Below are positions 45,094 through 54,420 of a stretch of 64,000 nt of DNA, one piece after another. Source of the stretch: CBDANW01 sp965197825 (GTDB lineage: Bacteria; Acidobacteriota; Vicinamibacteria; Marinacidobacterales; DATDRI01); contig CBDANW010000003.1 in assembly GCA_965197825.1 (NCBI GenBank), forward strand, positions 1-64,000. Direction: 5' to 3'. A program made the translations under genes and the position numbers. Position 1 is the first letter of the stretch; the number at the start of each line of letters is the position of its first letter. The notes under the pieces are model-generated. The model ran no database searches and was not told the DNA's origin. It saw only the letters and a list, made by a program, of their open reading frames with translations.

Positions 45094-45279
45094 CTACCTA
45101 GACTTGATCCGCTGGTCATCGTGGCCCTGGTCTGATTGGGAAGCGTCTGATGTATCGAGAGCTGGTTGCGGACAACGGCTTGCCTTCCGGCGCGCGTACC
45201 AGCTAGCGTTCTTAGGCCGAATCAGCGCCAGGGCTAGGTCTTCGGGCGTAGCGTCTCCGTAATCTGGTCGCTTGCTCAT
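45094..45279 (-). CDS. Small hypothetical protein or gene 5' fragment
   Basis: Starts MSKRPDYGDATPEDLALALI, a composition typical of small conserved hypotheticals. The second half (cysteine- and serine-rich) is not convincing and may be out of frame. It lies between repeat fragments. Identity unknown. Confidence 0.35.
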   Translation of the reverse strand: MSKRPDYGDATPEDLALALIRPKNASWYARRKASRCPQPALDTSDASQSDQGHDDQRIKSR

Positions 45280-45288
45280 CGTGCTATT

Positions 45289-45386
45289 CTACCCGTCTGG
45301 TCAAAATACTCGAACGCCCAGCGGGTCAGCAGTTTGCACCTTTCCGAGGGCTGCTTGAATCTGGCATCGCGGTCGGATACGTATTT
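45289..45386 (+). repeat. ISu1 end fragment
   Basis: The transposase-upstream end of ISu1 (GGTCAAAATACTCGAACGCC) and 85 bases of its leader, without any coding sequence. It is joined directly to a DUF2924-element leader. Confidence 0.75.
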
Positions 45387-45604
45387 CTTCCGGGTGCGCA
45401 GTTCGTTGCCTGCAGCTCGCCCCGGCAGCCGATTTGAGCCAGCCGTGCGCACCCCCGGTGGGCCTGTCGCCCGCCACCCGCAGCCCAGGGGTCGGAAGCC
45501 AGTCCTGCGGCGCGAAATACCTGGATTCTGCGCGGATTCCAAGGGCGTCTAAGCTGCTGATTTGCGGTCTATTTCAAAAGGGCCGAGTTTTGGCACAGGA
45601 CGGG
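45387..45604 (-). repeat. Solo DUF2924-element leader with ISu2 end
   Basis: Matches 21800-22034 and 56560-56783 but has no recombinase or DUF2924 gene attached. Its ISu2 end marks the 5' truncation of the Rad50-like gene. Confidence 0.65.
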
Positions 45605-46371
45605 CTCCACAGCAGTCGGACCAGCTGTTTCAGAAGCTCAAGGACACGCTAGCTCGTCTCGGCTGGATCACGATTCCTCCCGTCAAGGATTCGATCGATG
45701 GCCTTGATGAATCCCTTGAGATTGCACTTGTCAACCTCCAGCTTCTCCGAGGCACTGGAAAGTTACTTCCAAGAAGTGACGTCGAACTGAAGAAATTGTT
45801 GACAGAGACGACACGGGTGATTCGGAAGGTCGCAGGCCTTCACAAGGAGCAGCATCAACTCGTACGCGACCAAGCTCGGCAGAGCGAGCTACTGGAGAGC
45901 CTGGCGATGCAAGAACGACACTTGGATGCCCTTCGCCTTCTTGTTGCGTCTGGAATACAGGAGCAGTCCGTACGGATAGATGCATTGCAGGAATCTGTTG
46001 GCTTTCTCGTCGGCATGGTTGAGGACGTTGAGTCTTCGGTCGCTATCCTTTCAGCGGCCAACATTAGCGGAGGCACGGTCGACGAGGCGCTCGCGTTGCT
46101 GACACAAGAGGTGCGCCTCGCCCGTCGGAAGGCGGATGGCGCTAACCAGGCGTTGGTCGACTTTGAATCCAAGCAGACTGCGCTGCGATCGATAACGCAA
46201 CGGCTTGTTCACGTTGCCCACGAGGTCCTCTCTCATACGGGCGACAGAAATCACTGCCCATTGTGCCGGACGCCGTTTGAGGAGAGCGAACTGCTTAGGC
46301 GTATTGAAAAGCCGCTCAAAGACGAGGCCGACCGCGACGCCACTGTCCTACGCACTGCAGCGGAAGCTGCC
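45605..46371 (+). pseudogene. Rad50/SbcC-like ATPase, middle part (5' cut by ISu2 end, 3' interrupted by IS256)
   Basis: An open frame from the repeat junction with long coiled-coil segments (ELKKLLTETTRVIRKVAGLH; LLESLAMQERHLDALRLL) and the zinc-hook motif HCPLC near 46250-46266. The N-terminal Walker A region is missing because the gene begins at an ISu2 end. At 46371 the IS256 enters; the rest resumes at 49040. Such SMC-type ATPases process DNA ends or act in defence systems. Confidence 0.78.
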
Positions 46372-46971
46372 GGTCAAGTCTTAATTTTCCTGTCAAATCT
46401 CCGTACGGTTCCCCGCGCTCGGTTAAGCTGCTGATTCCTCCGACGTGCCTTGCGGGAGAAGCTCGTTGCGAAGCTCCTCGACTTTCCTAGCGGCGAAGAC
46501 ATCCATCCTCACGCCGCGCCATTTGTTTGCGACGGCCAAGAGCACAGCGAACGAGAGTTTCATCGCGGCCTCCTCGGTGAAGAAGTGAGGAATGACCTTT
46601 GTGCGACGTTTGTGCTCTCCGAACGTGCGCTCAAGTAGATTCGACGTGCGAAGCCTTTTGTGATGCGCCGCAGGAAGGCGTAGCGCCTGAAGACACGCTT
46701 CGAGGGTCTCTTCCATGCACTTCATCGCGCTCGGGAATCGTTGACGGTACCGAGCGATCACCTCCCGACCCTTCTTCAGCCCTTGCTCGTAGCTGTTCGC
46801 ATGGAACGACTCAAGGATGGCCGCCTTGAGTTCGTCGCGCACTTCCTTCGGAGCCTTGCCCAGGATGTTCTCGAGGCGGTGCTTCTGGCAACGTTGCTTG
46901 AGGCTTCGAGGGAAGACCTCTGCGATCGCTTTGAGCACTCTGGGCTTGATCCGGTTTCGTAGACGGTTTAG

Positions 46972-47820
46972 TTAAGCTGGCGAAGTCCTCATCCGTCGTT
47001 CAAACTCGGCCGGACTGACCTGGCCGAGGGTCGAGTGTCGTCGTCTCTGGTTGTAGAATACCTCGATGAAGTCGAAGAGGGCCATCTTGGCCTCGCCGCA
47101 ACTTAGGAAATGCTCCCCAAGCTCGTGCTTGACTGTGGAGAACCAGCTCTCGATGACGGCGTTGTCGTAGCAGTTGCCCCGTCGGCTCATGCTCCCGGTC
47201 ATGCCATGCGTCTCAAGGAGACGTTGGTAGTCTTTGCTGGCATACGGACTGCCCTGATCGGAGTGATGCAAGAGCCCTGCGGCCGGTTGGCGACGTTTCA
47301 GTGCCATCCGCAACGCCTTGATAACCAGGTGACGGTCGTTAATAGCACTTACGGCCCACCCAACGAGGAATCGCGAGTAGAGGTCGAGGAGCGCCGCGAG
47401 ATAAAGCTTCCCGCCGCTGCCGATCACGAACTCGGTCGTGTCCCCGACCCACCGTTGGTTCGGCGCATCGGCGACGAAGTCTTGCCCGAGCACATTGGCC
47501 GCGACGGGCTGGCCATGACCGCTTACCGTCGTGCGCTTGAAGCGTTTGCGTACTCGAGCAATGAGGCCTTCTGCCTGTTTCAACCGAATCACCCGCTTCC
47601 GACTCACTCGATACCCCTGCTCGTGCAGGTCGTGATGAATCCGCGGACTCCCATAGGTGCGGCGACTCGCCTCATGGGAGGCACGAATCAACACGCGCAA
47701 CTGGCGGTCCCGGCGCGCGTGGGCCGACGGCGGCCGACGTGCCCAGGCATAAAAGCCACTCCGAGAGACGTTGAGAATCTGACACAGGTGAGCGACCGGT
47801 ACGGTGGCCTTCTCCGCCTG
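46972..47820 (-). CDS. IS3-family transposase OrfB (rve integrase core)
   Basis: The catalytic frame includes GFYAWARRPPSAHARRDRQL, then TYGSPRIHHDL, DFVADAPNQRWVGDTTEFV (first Asp), LLHHSDQGSPYASKDYQRL (second Asp), NCYDNAVIESWFSTVKHEL (Glu) and YNQRRRHSTLGQVSPAEFE. It is made as a fusion with OrfA by -1 frameshifting at the run of seven A on the minus strand (47868-47874). No lesions are visible. Confidence 0.9.
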   Translation of the reverse strand, partial: QAEKATVPVAHLCQILNVSRSGFYAWARRPPSAHARRDRQLRVLIRASHEASRRTYGSPRIHHDLHEQGYRVSRKRVIRLKQAEGLIARVRKRFKRTTVSGHGQPVAANVLGQDFVADAPNQRWVGDTTEFVIGSGGKLYLAALLDLYSRFLVGWAVSAINDRHLVIKALRMALKRRQPAAGLLHHSDQGSPYASKDYQRLLETHGMTGSMSRRGNCYDNAVIESWFSTVKHELGEHFLSCGEAKMALFDFIEVFYNQRRRHSTLGQVSPAEFERRMRTSPA

Positions 47821-47834
47821 GATGAACGCGAATC

Positions 47835-48152
47835 TTACTCGCTCTCCCTCGCGAAGAAGGCCGCGGCTTTTTTTAAAACGTCGCGCTCCACCCGCAACCG
47901 CCGATTCTCTTTGCGGAGCCGCCGAAGCTCCTCGCGTTCCACGCCCGTCAAGCCCGTCCGGCCCTTCGTCCGATCGGCCCGGGCCTGACGGACCCAGTTG
48001 CGAAACGCCGATTCGGTGAGGTCAAGCTCCCGGGCCACCCGACCCACGCTCTGGCCCTCATCAAGCACCAGCCGGACCGCGCCTGCCTTAAACTCGTCAT
48101 CAAACTCCCGGCGGGGTCGCCGGGGCTGCGTTGTCTTTGCCATTGTGGACAT
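47835..48152 (-). CDS. IS3-family transposase OrfA (HTH)
   Basis: 105 residues: REFDDEFKAGAVRLVLDEGQ and VARELDLTESAFRNWVRQAR form the helix-turn-helix, followed by a leucine-zipper region RLRKENRRLRVERDVLKKAA. The A7 slippery run lies at the KKA codons, as expected for IS3 frameshifting. ATG 48152; a second ATG three codons later is possible. Confidence 0.92.
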   Translation of the reverse strand: MSTMAKTTQPRRPRREFDDEFKAGAVRLVLDEGQSVGRVARELDLTESAFRNWVRQARADRTKGRTGLTGVEREELRRLRKENRRLRVERDVLKKAAAFFARESE

Positions 48153-49031
48153 CGTATCCGCCTTTCAGAAAGTGTCCACGAAACTGGATCAAGCCCACTC
48201 CAGGATTCCCGTCCGTCACGATGAGCAACGGCTCCCTCATTCCTCGGGCCACCATCTCCTGCAAAAACCCCTTCCAGTTCTCGTAGGATTCTCGGTTGCC
48301 GACACCGATATGAAGAAGAACTCGCGTCCCATCAGCGCGATAGCCGGTCGCAACGAGGATGGGCTCTTTTCTCTCCGCTCCTTGGTGGTAGCGCAGGTAC
48401 GTGCCGTCGAGCTCGAGATACAACAGCTTCTCGTTCGAGAGATCCCGTTTTCGAAACGCCTCGAAATCCTCCGACAGACACCGTGTGACCCGGCTCACCA
48501 CCGACTTCGAGACACCCGTGCCGCTCAGCACGTCCGCGAACGTCGCCTCAATGTCACGCGTCGACATCCCGTGGACGTACATCCGCGCGATCAGTTCATC
48601 GAGTTTCTCGGTCCGGCTCACGTAGGCGTCGAGAATCTTTGACTGAAACACCTTCTCTGTTTCTCGTACCCGCGGCACTTGCACCGTTACCGCTCCCTCG
48701 CCCGTGAGGACCCGATGCGACTCATACCCGTTGCGTCGTCCCTTCTCCTTCGTCGTTGCCGGAGCGTTCTCATAGTAGTTTCGACCCAACGCCTCCGTCA
48801 CCTCGCGCTCCAACGCATATTGAAGCATCATCTGAGCTCCCGACCGGACGATCTCCGAGAGATTCATCTCCCCAAATACCAGTTGTTCCTCGAACTGCTT
48901 GAGCAATCGCTGACTCGGTAGTACCTTTCCCATGATGTATGGTTCTCCTTTTCTGTCCCCATGACGGGGACGGGTTTGAGCTTGGGGAACCATACATCGT
49001 TTTTCTTTGACAGGAATCTTAAGACATCACC

Positions 49032-50206
49032 AAGCTGCCACTACCGAACTGGAGACGATGACGGTGCAGCTGACTGCACTTCAGCTCCTCCGCGAAGCCA
49101 TCCCTACGCCAAAACAAATCGGATTGGCTGAAGCGATCTCCAAAGCGTCGACTTTTCGGCAGCAGTTGGATTCTGACCAAACAGAGCTTGATTCTCTCGA
49201 GAAGAAAGTGGCCGCTCTCGAGAGGCGAGGGATAACGTTGGGTCGACTCATTGAACTACGCAGCGTAGCCGAGCTACCAGATTCAGAGATCTCCGCGGAG
49301 GCGCTTGACACTGTACTTCGGAACGTACGACAGAAGCGCGAGGATGCCGCCGCTACCTTCGAGACGATTACTTCCCGCCTTGTCTTATTGGGCAGACAAG
49401 TCCGTGAGGAGACCGAATCATGCTTATCAGGATCATTTTCTGAAGACGACGTCATCCCCTTGCTAAAGGAGCGAGCTGAAACGATCGAAGATGCCGCTCG
49501 CGCTATTTCGACGCTGACGGGCCTTGTTACGCTTGCGACGCAGCCATCTGAGTCAATCCTGGAACGACGCCTGCTCAGAGTTTCCGAGCTGCTCACAGAG
49601 CTAAGAACAGCGGTGTCTCAAGAGCGGTCCAACCTCGCCAAGCTAGAACAGGAGTTACAAGTGGAAAAGGATGCCAACGATTCGTTGGCCGGATTGCGCG
49701 TCAAGTTGAAGCGGCTAACAGCAGCTGAGAACATTATCGACCAGCTTCTGACCGAACACTCAGAAAAGGCGATGCGGGAAGAAGTGTTGCGAAACAACGC
49801 GGCTGAGATTTCTTCCACCTTCGCACGACTTCACGCGCCAAACGAATTCGATCTGCATGTTGAGGATGATCAGTTGCACATTACCAGACGCTCCGACAAG
49901 GCGGAGGTGGATCTCAATGAGATGAGTTCTGGCCAGCGCGCGGCCTATGCGCTGTCTCTCTTCTTAGCCATGAATGAATCTCTACGGAAGGGGCCGAGGG
50001 TCATTCTGTTCGATGATCCGGTAGCCCACATTGACGACATCAACACGTTGTCGTTTCTTGACTGCCTCCGAGACGTTGCTTTGAGTCGGTCACGGCAGTT
50101 GTTTTTTGCGACGGCCGATTCTGAGCTGACTAGCCTCTTCAAGCACAAGTTTCGCTTCCTGGGTGAAGAACGCTTCAAAGTGTTCGACTTGGTCCGGGCC
50201 GAGTAG
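49032..50206 (+). pseudogene. Rad50/SbcC-like ATPase, C-terminal part after the IS insertion
   Basis: Resumes in the same frame as 45605-46371 when the insertion and one AAGCTGCC are removed (AEAATTELETM). After coiled coil it carries the ABC signature EMSSGQRAAYALSLFLAMNE, Walker B RVILFDDPVAHIDD and the switch region LFFATADSEL, then a complete C terminus. The lost N-terminal half would supply Walker A. Composition is even and the frame is undamaged, so decay is recent. Confidence 0.82.
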
Positions 50207-50211
50207 CCCAT

Positions 50212-50530
50212 CCCGTCCTGTGCCAAAACTCGGCCCTCTTGAAATAGCCGATAAATCAGCAGCTTAGCGTCTGTGTTTTGCGATGGTGCCAAGGGCCGTG
50301 GGCTTTACAATCGTCTGGCCCGAGGGTGTTATCTTCGGATCCATCATGACGTACCATGTGCAATTCCTACTGTTGGTCAGGCAGCCGTTGTTCGATCGGG
50401 CAGCCCTGCCGCTCACACAGACCTCATGGGTGCTTCCGCCATTAAGTGTTGGCAAAATGACACTAAGACTTTACAGTGCATTAAATTACAGCCATGGTCT
50501 TTCAAAAGGGCCGAGTTTTGGCACAGGACG
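50212..50530 (+). repeat. MITE-C, full copy (319 bp)
   Basis: Almost the same sequence as 19040-19360, opposite orientation: CCCGTCCTGTGCC end, ISu2 left end including the transposase start, then the MITE-A half and the other terminal repeat. It begins five bases after the stop of the Rad50-like gene and truncates istA on the other side. Confidence 0.88.
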
Positions 50531-50990
50531 AGAACGCTCTAGAGTAGGAAAGCGTCAGCACGAAGCAGCTCAGGCGTCTCGTCGCCGCTCCGATACGGAC
50601 AACGCCGAAGTGTCCCCAATCCACCTGGCCTTGCTCGCCGGGGAACACTTGCACACGAGCGTAAACTTCGGTGCCCCGAGGTCTCACGCGCCGAACGAAA
50701 CGACGAAGTTGTGCAATCCCTCCCTCGTATCCACGCGCTCGCACCATGTCATAGATCCGAGTGGCGCGAAGTCGCCGGTGGTTTTCTAATGTTTGCCGAA
50801 TGAACTCTTCGTAGGGCTGCGTCTTGGTGGCCCGGGGCTGTGTCGAACCACAACGCTCGAGCAACCCCAAGGCGCGGCGTACGGTGGTGTGGTGCAAGCC
50901 GAGCTCAGAGGCGATGGTGCCCACTTTCCAATGCTCGGCGTAGTACAACCTTCGCACCTCTGCCACCAGCTCTTTGGAGAGCATCACCAT
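50531..50990 (-). pseudogene. istA: IS21-family transposase IstA, N-terminal fragment
   Basis: About 153 codons: MVMLSKELVAEVRRLYYAEH, helix-turn-helix GTIASELGLHHTTVRRALGL, and VFPGEQGQVDWGHFGVVRIG with the first catalytic Asp. It is cut by MITE-C after LSCFVLTLSYSRA, so most of the DDE core is missing. No istB is present. Confidence 0.85.
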
Positions 50991-51391
50991 CCCTCGATCT
51001 CGAGCCATTGACTGCGTCGACCGCAGAGCCGACACCGTGGAGGGAACTCGAATGCGATTTCTCGGTCGCTGACATCCTCGAAGCCGATGCCCGCAACGAC
51101 TACCGCCACCTTGACAGAACCCGTGGTTAGGTCTCTACCCTGATCCGTCACGCGTCGTTTCAGACGTTCTAGATACGCGCGCTGGTGATCTCGGTGATCC
51201 AGCCGACCTTCAGGACTTTCTTGATGCAGACGATTCGCCGCACGACACTGCTCACGACGACATCGTTGTTGACACTCTTCGCTGCAGTAGCGCTGACCCC
51301 GGTCGCACGAACGACAGATGTGAAACTCCCGACCACATCGGCGGTCGCGGCAAAACCTCCGCCGCAGAACGGGTTCGCTCGTCTGCACCAT
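50984..51391 (-). CDS. Zinc-ribbon protein accompanying IS21
   Basis: About 135 residues rich in Cys and Arg: RRFCRDRRCGREFHICRSCD, RGQRYCSEECQQRCRREQCR, then a C-terminal CRLCGRR. The Cys pairs suggest two or more zinc ribbons. Its stop overlaps the ATG of istA by a few bases, so it belongs to the same IS and may be an accessory DNA-binding factor. Similar small proteins precede IS21 istA genes elsewhere. ATG 51391; 51415 is an alternative. Confidence 0.6.
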   Translation of the reverse strand: MVQTSEPVLRRRFCRDRRCGREFHICRSCDRGQRYCSEECQQRCRREQCRAANRLHQESPEGRLDHRDHQRAYLERLKRRVTDQGRDLTTGSVKVAVVVAGIGFEDVSDREIAFEFPPRCRLCGRRSQWLEIEGW

Positions 51392-51486
51392 TGTCCCGGA
51401 AAACTCATTGGACAATGGCCCCAGGCTGTGCGACGCTGGGTCCCTGATCTGATTGGGTGCTCGGGCCTCCCGGGGGCCACGTCACC

Positions 51487-51523
51487 GCCCCGGCCGTTCC
51501 AGCGACCGGGGCTTTTCTTTTTT
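51487..51523 (+). terminator. Rho-independent terminator
   Basis: GCCCCGG at 51487-51493 pairs with CCGGGGC at 51506-51512 around a 12-base loop and is followed by TTTTCTTTTTT. It lies beyond the upstream end of the IS21 fragment, so the gene it served is no longer recognisable. Confidence 0.7.
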
Positions 51524-51739
51524 CCGGATACGACGATATCAGAATCGCGCGGTCGTTTCCGCGCCGCCGGCGCGAGATGACTGCTGTTGCCTATACGCAC
51601 CGACTTCCTGTATCAGAAAACCGCGCTTCTAGGTGATCGGCAACACTTACGGTGCGGCTAGTGAGGCACTCCCACAGGAAACGGGGAGAAACAGATAGGC
51701 CGCGCCTACGGAGCACCGCGCCAGCCCTCGACCCTACCG

Positions 51740-51863
51740 GCTTATCGCCTCTGGCCAGATTCAACTACGACGCATCGACGGCTACCAACGTCTGAGCGAG
51801 GTTCTCGAACACGCGGAGGTTGCCGCCTGATCTGATACCCTGATGACGGACTGGAGGGCGCCG
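51740..51863 (+). pseudogene. Last codons and 3' end of the second IS256-type element
   Basis: Matches 10040-10163: LIASGQIQLRRIDGYQRLSE through the stop, then the GATGACGGACTGGAGGGCGC end. No other part of the element is present. Confidence 0.7.
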
Positions 51864-51907
51864 CGTTGCAAGACCCATCCCGCGAACGCCTGGCGCTCCG
51901 GAGAGTG

Positions 51908-52978
51908 CTAGCCGTCGTTATTGTCGATGTAGATGTCGTGTTCCCAACCCCGGCCTTCGCTCTCCCAATCAACCGTTTCGATTTCGTAGTCTGTTGTATC
52001 AAGGTTGGTCTTCGTGACTGCTTCGAGCTTGAGTCTAAACTCGTCCTTTTTAGGCTTCCGAGGCCGACTCAGCTCTTCATCGGGCGTCCCTGACCGCTTT
52101 TCGTCACGGTAGTCCTCCATTGCCGATTGGTACTCGCTGACCGCGTCTTCGTGCAGCTCTGTTGTCTCGCTCCGCCCGTCCTCGGACCGTAGCCACTTTT
52201 CTACCAGCAATCGCGCGTGTTCAGCATCCTTGGCGTACACGCTGTATTCTCGCCAACCGTAGGCATACACACATCGCGCCAGATAAATGCTGCCGCCGAA
52301 CGCAACCCGCGCTTCGGCTTCCGCCTTCTCCTCAAGTGCACGTTTTCGGGCCATTGTTGCCGCCCGCTTGGCGTTGCCCTTCCGCGCACTTTCCCTTCGT
52401 CGCTCAGTCTTTTGCCGCTCTGCAAGGTATTCCACAGAGTTCAGCACCGTATTCACACAGACCTCGGAGTAAAGAGAACATCCGCCCTCGTCCTCGCCGT
52501 CGCCGTCGCTGGATTGGAACACGGCTTCTTCATCCGGTGTAGGCAGGAATTTCTTGACCAGAGCTGGGGTCATGTCGTGCACTTCGTAGAGCTCGCGGCT
52601 GGTCACAAACCCGTCCACCTGCATGCGGGATGTTCCATCGTCAAGTGTCAGAATCTCGCCGACCAGCCACTCCTCCCTTCCACCCCGTCGTCGCCAGCGC
52701 TTTGGCCTCTTGAGTCCCGTGATGTAGCCCACGCTGATGCAGTGCTTGCAGAAGTAGCGGGGCCGTCCCGGCACGTCGCGTTCATGCGCGAAGTCCGGAC
52801 ATGTACATGTCCAGGTGTCGGCCTCATCGATCTCAACGGTGTACGTCACGCCGCGCTCTGACCGTGAGGCGACGCGGCAGACAAACGGACGGCGTGGCGG
52901 TGTCTTCAGCCGTGGACTGTCCCGGTCGAATACCGGTATCGACGATTGCGCTCCGAGGAGCCGTTTTATCCACCCCAT
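51908..52978 (-). CDS. SWIM zinc-finger protein
   Basis: About 356 residues. The SWIM motif CTCPDF with CKHC after the insert (residues about 60-85) binds zinc. A charged central part with RQKTERRRESARKGNAKRAA is probably helical, and a C-terminal domain contains YAYGWREYSVYAKDAEHAR. Function is unknown; SWIM domains mediate DNA or protein contacts, for example in SNF2-associated proteins. The start was set at ATG 52978 (MGWIKRLLG). Complete. Confidence 0.75.
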   Translation of the reverse strand: MGWIKRLLGAQSSIPVFDRDSPRLKTPPRRPFVCRVASRSERGVTYTVEIDEADTWTCTCPDFAHERDVPGRPRYFCKHCISVGYITGLKRPKRWRRRGGREEWLVGEILTLDDGTSRMQVDGFVTSRELYEVHDMTPALVKKFLPTPDEEAVFQSSDGDGEDEGGCSLYSEVCVNTVLNSVEYLAERQKTERRRESARKGNAKRAATMARKRALEEKAEAEARVAFGGSIYLARCVYAYGWREYSVYAKDAEHARLLVEKWLRSEDGRSETTELHEDAVSEYQSAMEDYRDEKRSGTPDEELSRPRKPKKDEFRLKLEAVTKTNLDTTDYEIETVDWESEGRGWEHDIYIDNNDG

Positions 52979-53104
52979 GTCATTGTTTACTCGTGAGTTC
53001 TTTGACAAGCCAGAGCCGTCGGCGGGTCACGCGACAGCTTGGCTCTGACGGACGCGCTCCTGCGCCAAGTCGTACTGCGCCTGCCGACGCACCCAGAACG
53101 CCGG

Positions 53105-53208
53105 GACATGAACTCGGACGCAACACCATCAAGAGGAGCCTCTCCGACCACGATATCGCGCCGCTCCGTAGCAGGGCAAGAGCATGTCGTGGAGCACCTT
53201 CATCAAGG
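53105..53208 (+). pseudogene. ISu2-type transposase internal fragment
   Basis: About 100 bases matching 63352-63460 of ISu2 (GHELGRNTIKRLLADH region) with substitutions and small deletions. It is cut by a MITE-B end at 53209. Confidence 0.75.
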
Positions 53209-53270
53209 CCGTTGTGTCCAAAAACATACACGAACTCAAGCCCCGCGCGCCGGGACGTTTCGGATTAGAG
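53209..53270 (+). repeat. MITE-B terminal fragment
   Basis: GTGTCCAAAAACATACACGA and the following CCGCGCGCCGGGACGTTTCG, one end only. Confidence 0.7.
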
Positions 53271-53419
53271 GTGTCTAGGCATGGTTCGCCAATGGAAGCT
53301 AGAATCTTCGTCGTGCGCGTCGGGGCATAACGGGATGGTCCTCCAGCCATCGTAAGCGCTCCTATGCGGCGTCGCGGTGGTAATCACTGAGCAAGCTGCC
53401 CAATCGCCTACAACATCGC

Positions 53420-54180
53420 ACGTTTCCGTGCGCAAACGTGGCACTCGAAAATCGAGATTAGAGACGAATACCGAAAATGAGGCCCGTTCCGCCCTTCTAG
53501 CGCGTCTCTGGTGCCACCTACCTCTGCAAAACCCCGCCAACCGCGCGGAAAATCTCATCCGTCTCTGCAGTGCCACAATTGGCCAGACTGGGTGGCGGAT
53601 GGTGCAGTTCGGAGCTATCCGGTCTCGGCCAAAAGGTGTTTTTTCAGTTTATTCAGTCTCCCCCCCCTTTTTCGCCGCGCGGGTAGTGCGGCAATGTAGC
53701 GAATACTCAGAGAAGCCCCGGTGCCCACATCGTTCTATCTGCTTCCTCTACAGTGATTTAACGGACGCCGTCACGTGCTGGCCCACGCACACCTCATCGA
53801 CGGGTGGTCGTTCGAGCCTGAATTCAAATCGGCTTCAATCAGCTTTTCTATACGGTAATTTCAACTTCCTTGACGCCTGAAAGAGGGCCGTGTCGTAAAC
53901 CCTCCGGAGGAGGCTAAGGCCGTTACTCATTGTCGCAAAAGGCTTTACGCCTCATCGGCGGACGTTTCGTCGACGGGAACACCTTTCCGGCTATCGCAGT
54001 CGGCAGGCTCGAGTGGGGGCGAGTGGAGCTTCCGATTCTTGGCTGGAAACGATCAGAAACAGAGCAAAACAGGCCATCAACTGGCAATTTGGGGCGATTT
54101 GGGGGCTTATCGTGTCCATTTTTGCGCTTAATCGCGCAGACAATGAGAAGACGCTTAACCCTAGATCGCGTCTGAGGAGA
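53420..54180 (+). repeat. R-long repeat, 3' two thirds
   Basis: Follows 8910-9615 with about 10-20 percent differences, including GTGGCACTCGAAAATCGAGA and GGCGGATGGTGCAGTTCGGA. It lacks the MITE-B end on its right side. Confidence 0.7.
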
Positions 54181-54420
54181 AGGCGAATAGCGGAATTCGA
54201 ATTGGTCAAACCTCGAATTCATCCAGCGGAGCTTTACGGAGGAGACGAAGATGACTCCGCCAGACGGTGCAGTACAAGGAGCTATCCGCTCTTGTCTGGA
54301 AACCATGACAGGGAATTTGGGCCAGTTTGAGTCTGATTGGTGGAGGCCAGTGTCGGAGAGCAGCTTGCTGCTAACCGAGGCCATTCACGAAGTGGGCGCT
54401 GGCAGATGCAGCAGGCAGGC
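54181..54420. other. Gene-free stretch downstream of the recombinase gene
   Basis: 240 bases with no gene; may hold the left end of the recombinase element, but no repeat or att-like core was recognised. Confidence 0.35.

Larger units (their letters stand above)
46941..48196 (-). mobile_element. IS3-family insertion sequence (IS407-like)
   Basis: 1256 bp with inverted ends TGGGCTTGATCCGGTTTCGT and TGGGCTTGATCCAGTTTCGT. CTC flanks both sides (46938-46940 and 48197-48199), a 3-base target duplication. Two overlapping transposase frames. It sits in the IS256, so it is the youngest insertion here. Confidence 0.95.
46423..48933 (-). pseudogene. IS256 transposase split by IS3
   Basis: The N-terminal part (48933 down to 48197) and the C-terminal part (46940 down to 46423) join at DGNPG-VLKAIAEVF and together equal the intact 416-residue protein of copy 1. 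Removing the IS3 and one CTC restores the frame. Confidence 0.93.
46372..49031 (-). mobile_element. IS256-family insertion sequence, copy 2, carrying a nested IS3
   Basis: Same ends as copy 1. AAGCTGCC at 46364-46371 and 49032-49039 is the 8-base target duplication. Without the nested IS3 (46941-48196 plus a 3-base duplication) the element has the size of copy 1 and is almost identical in sequence, so it inserted recently. Confidence 0.93.
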
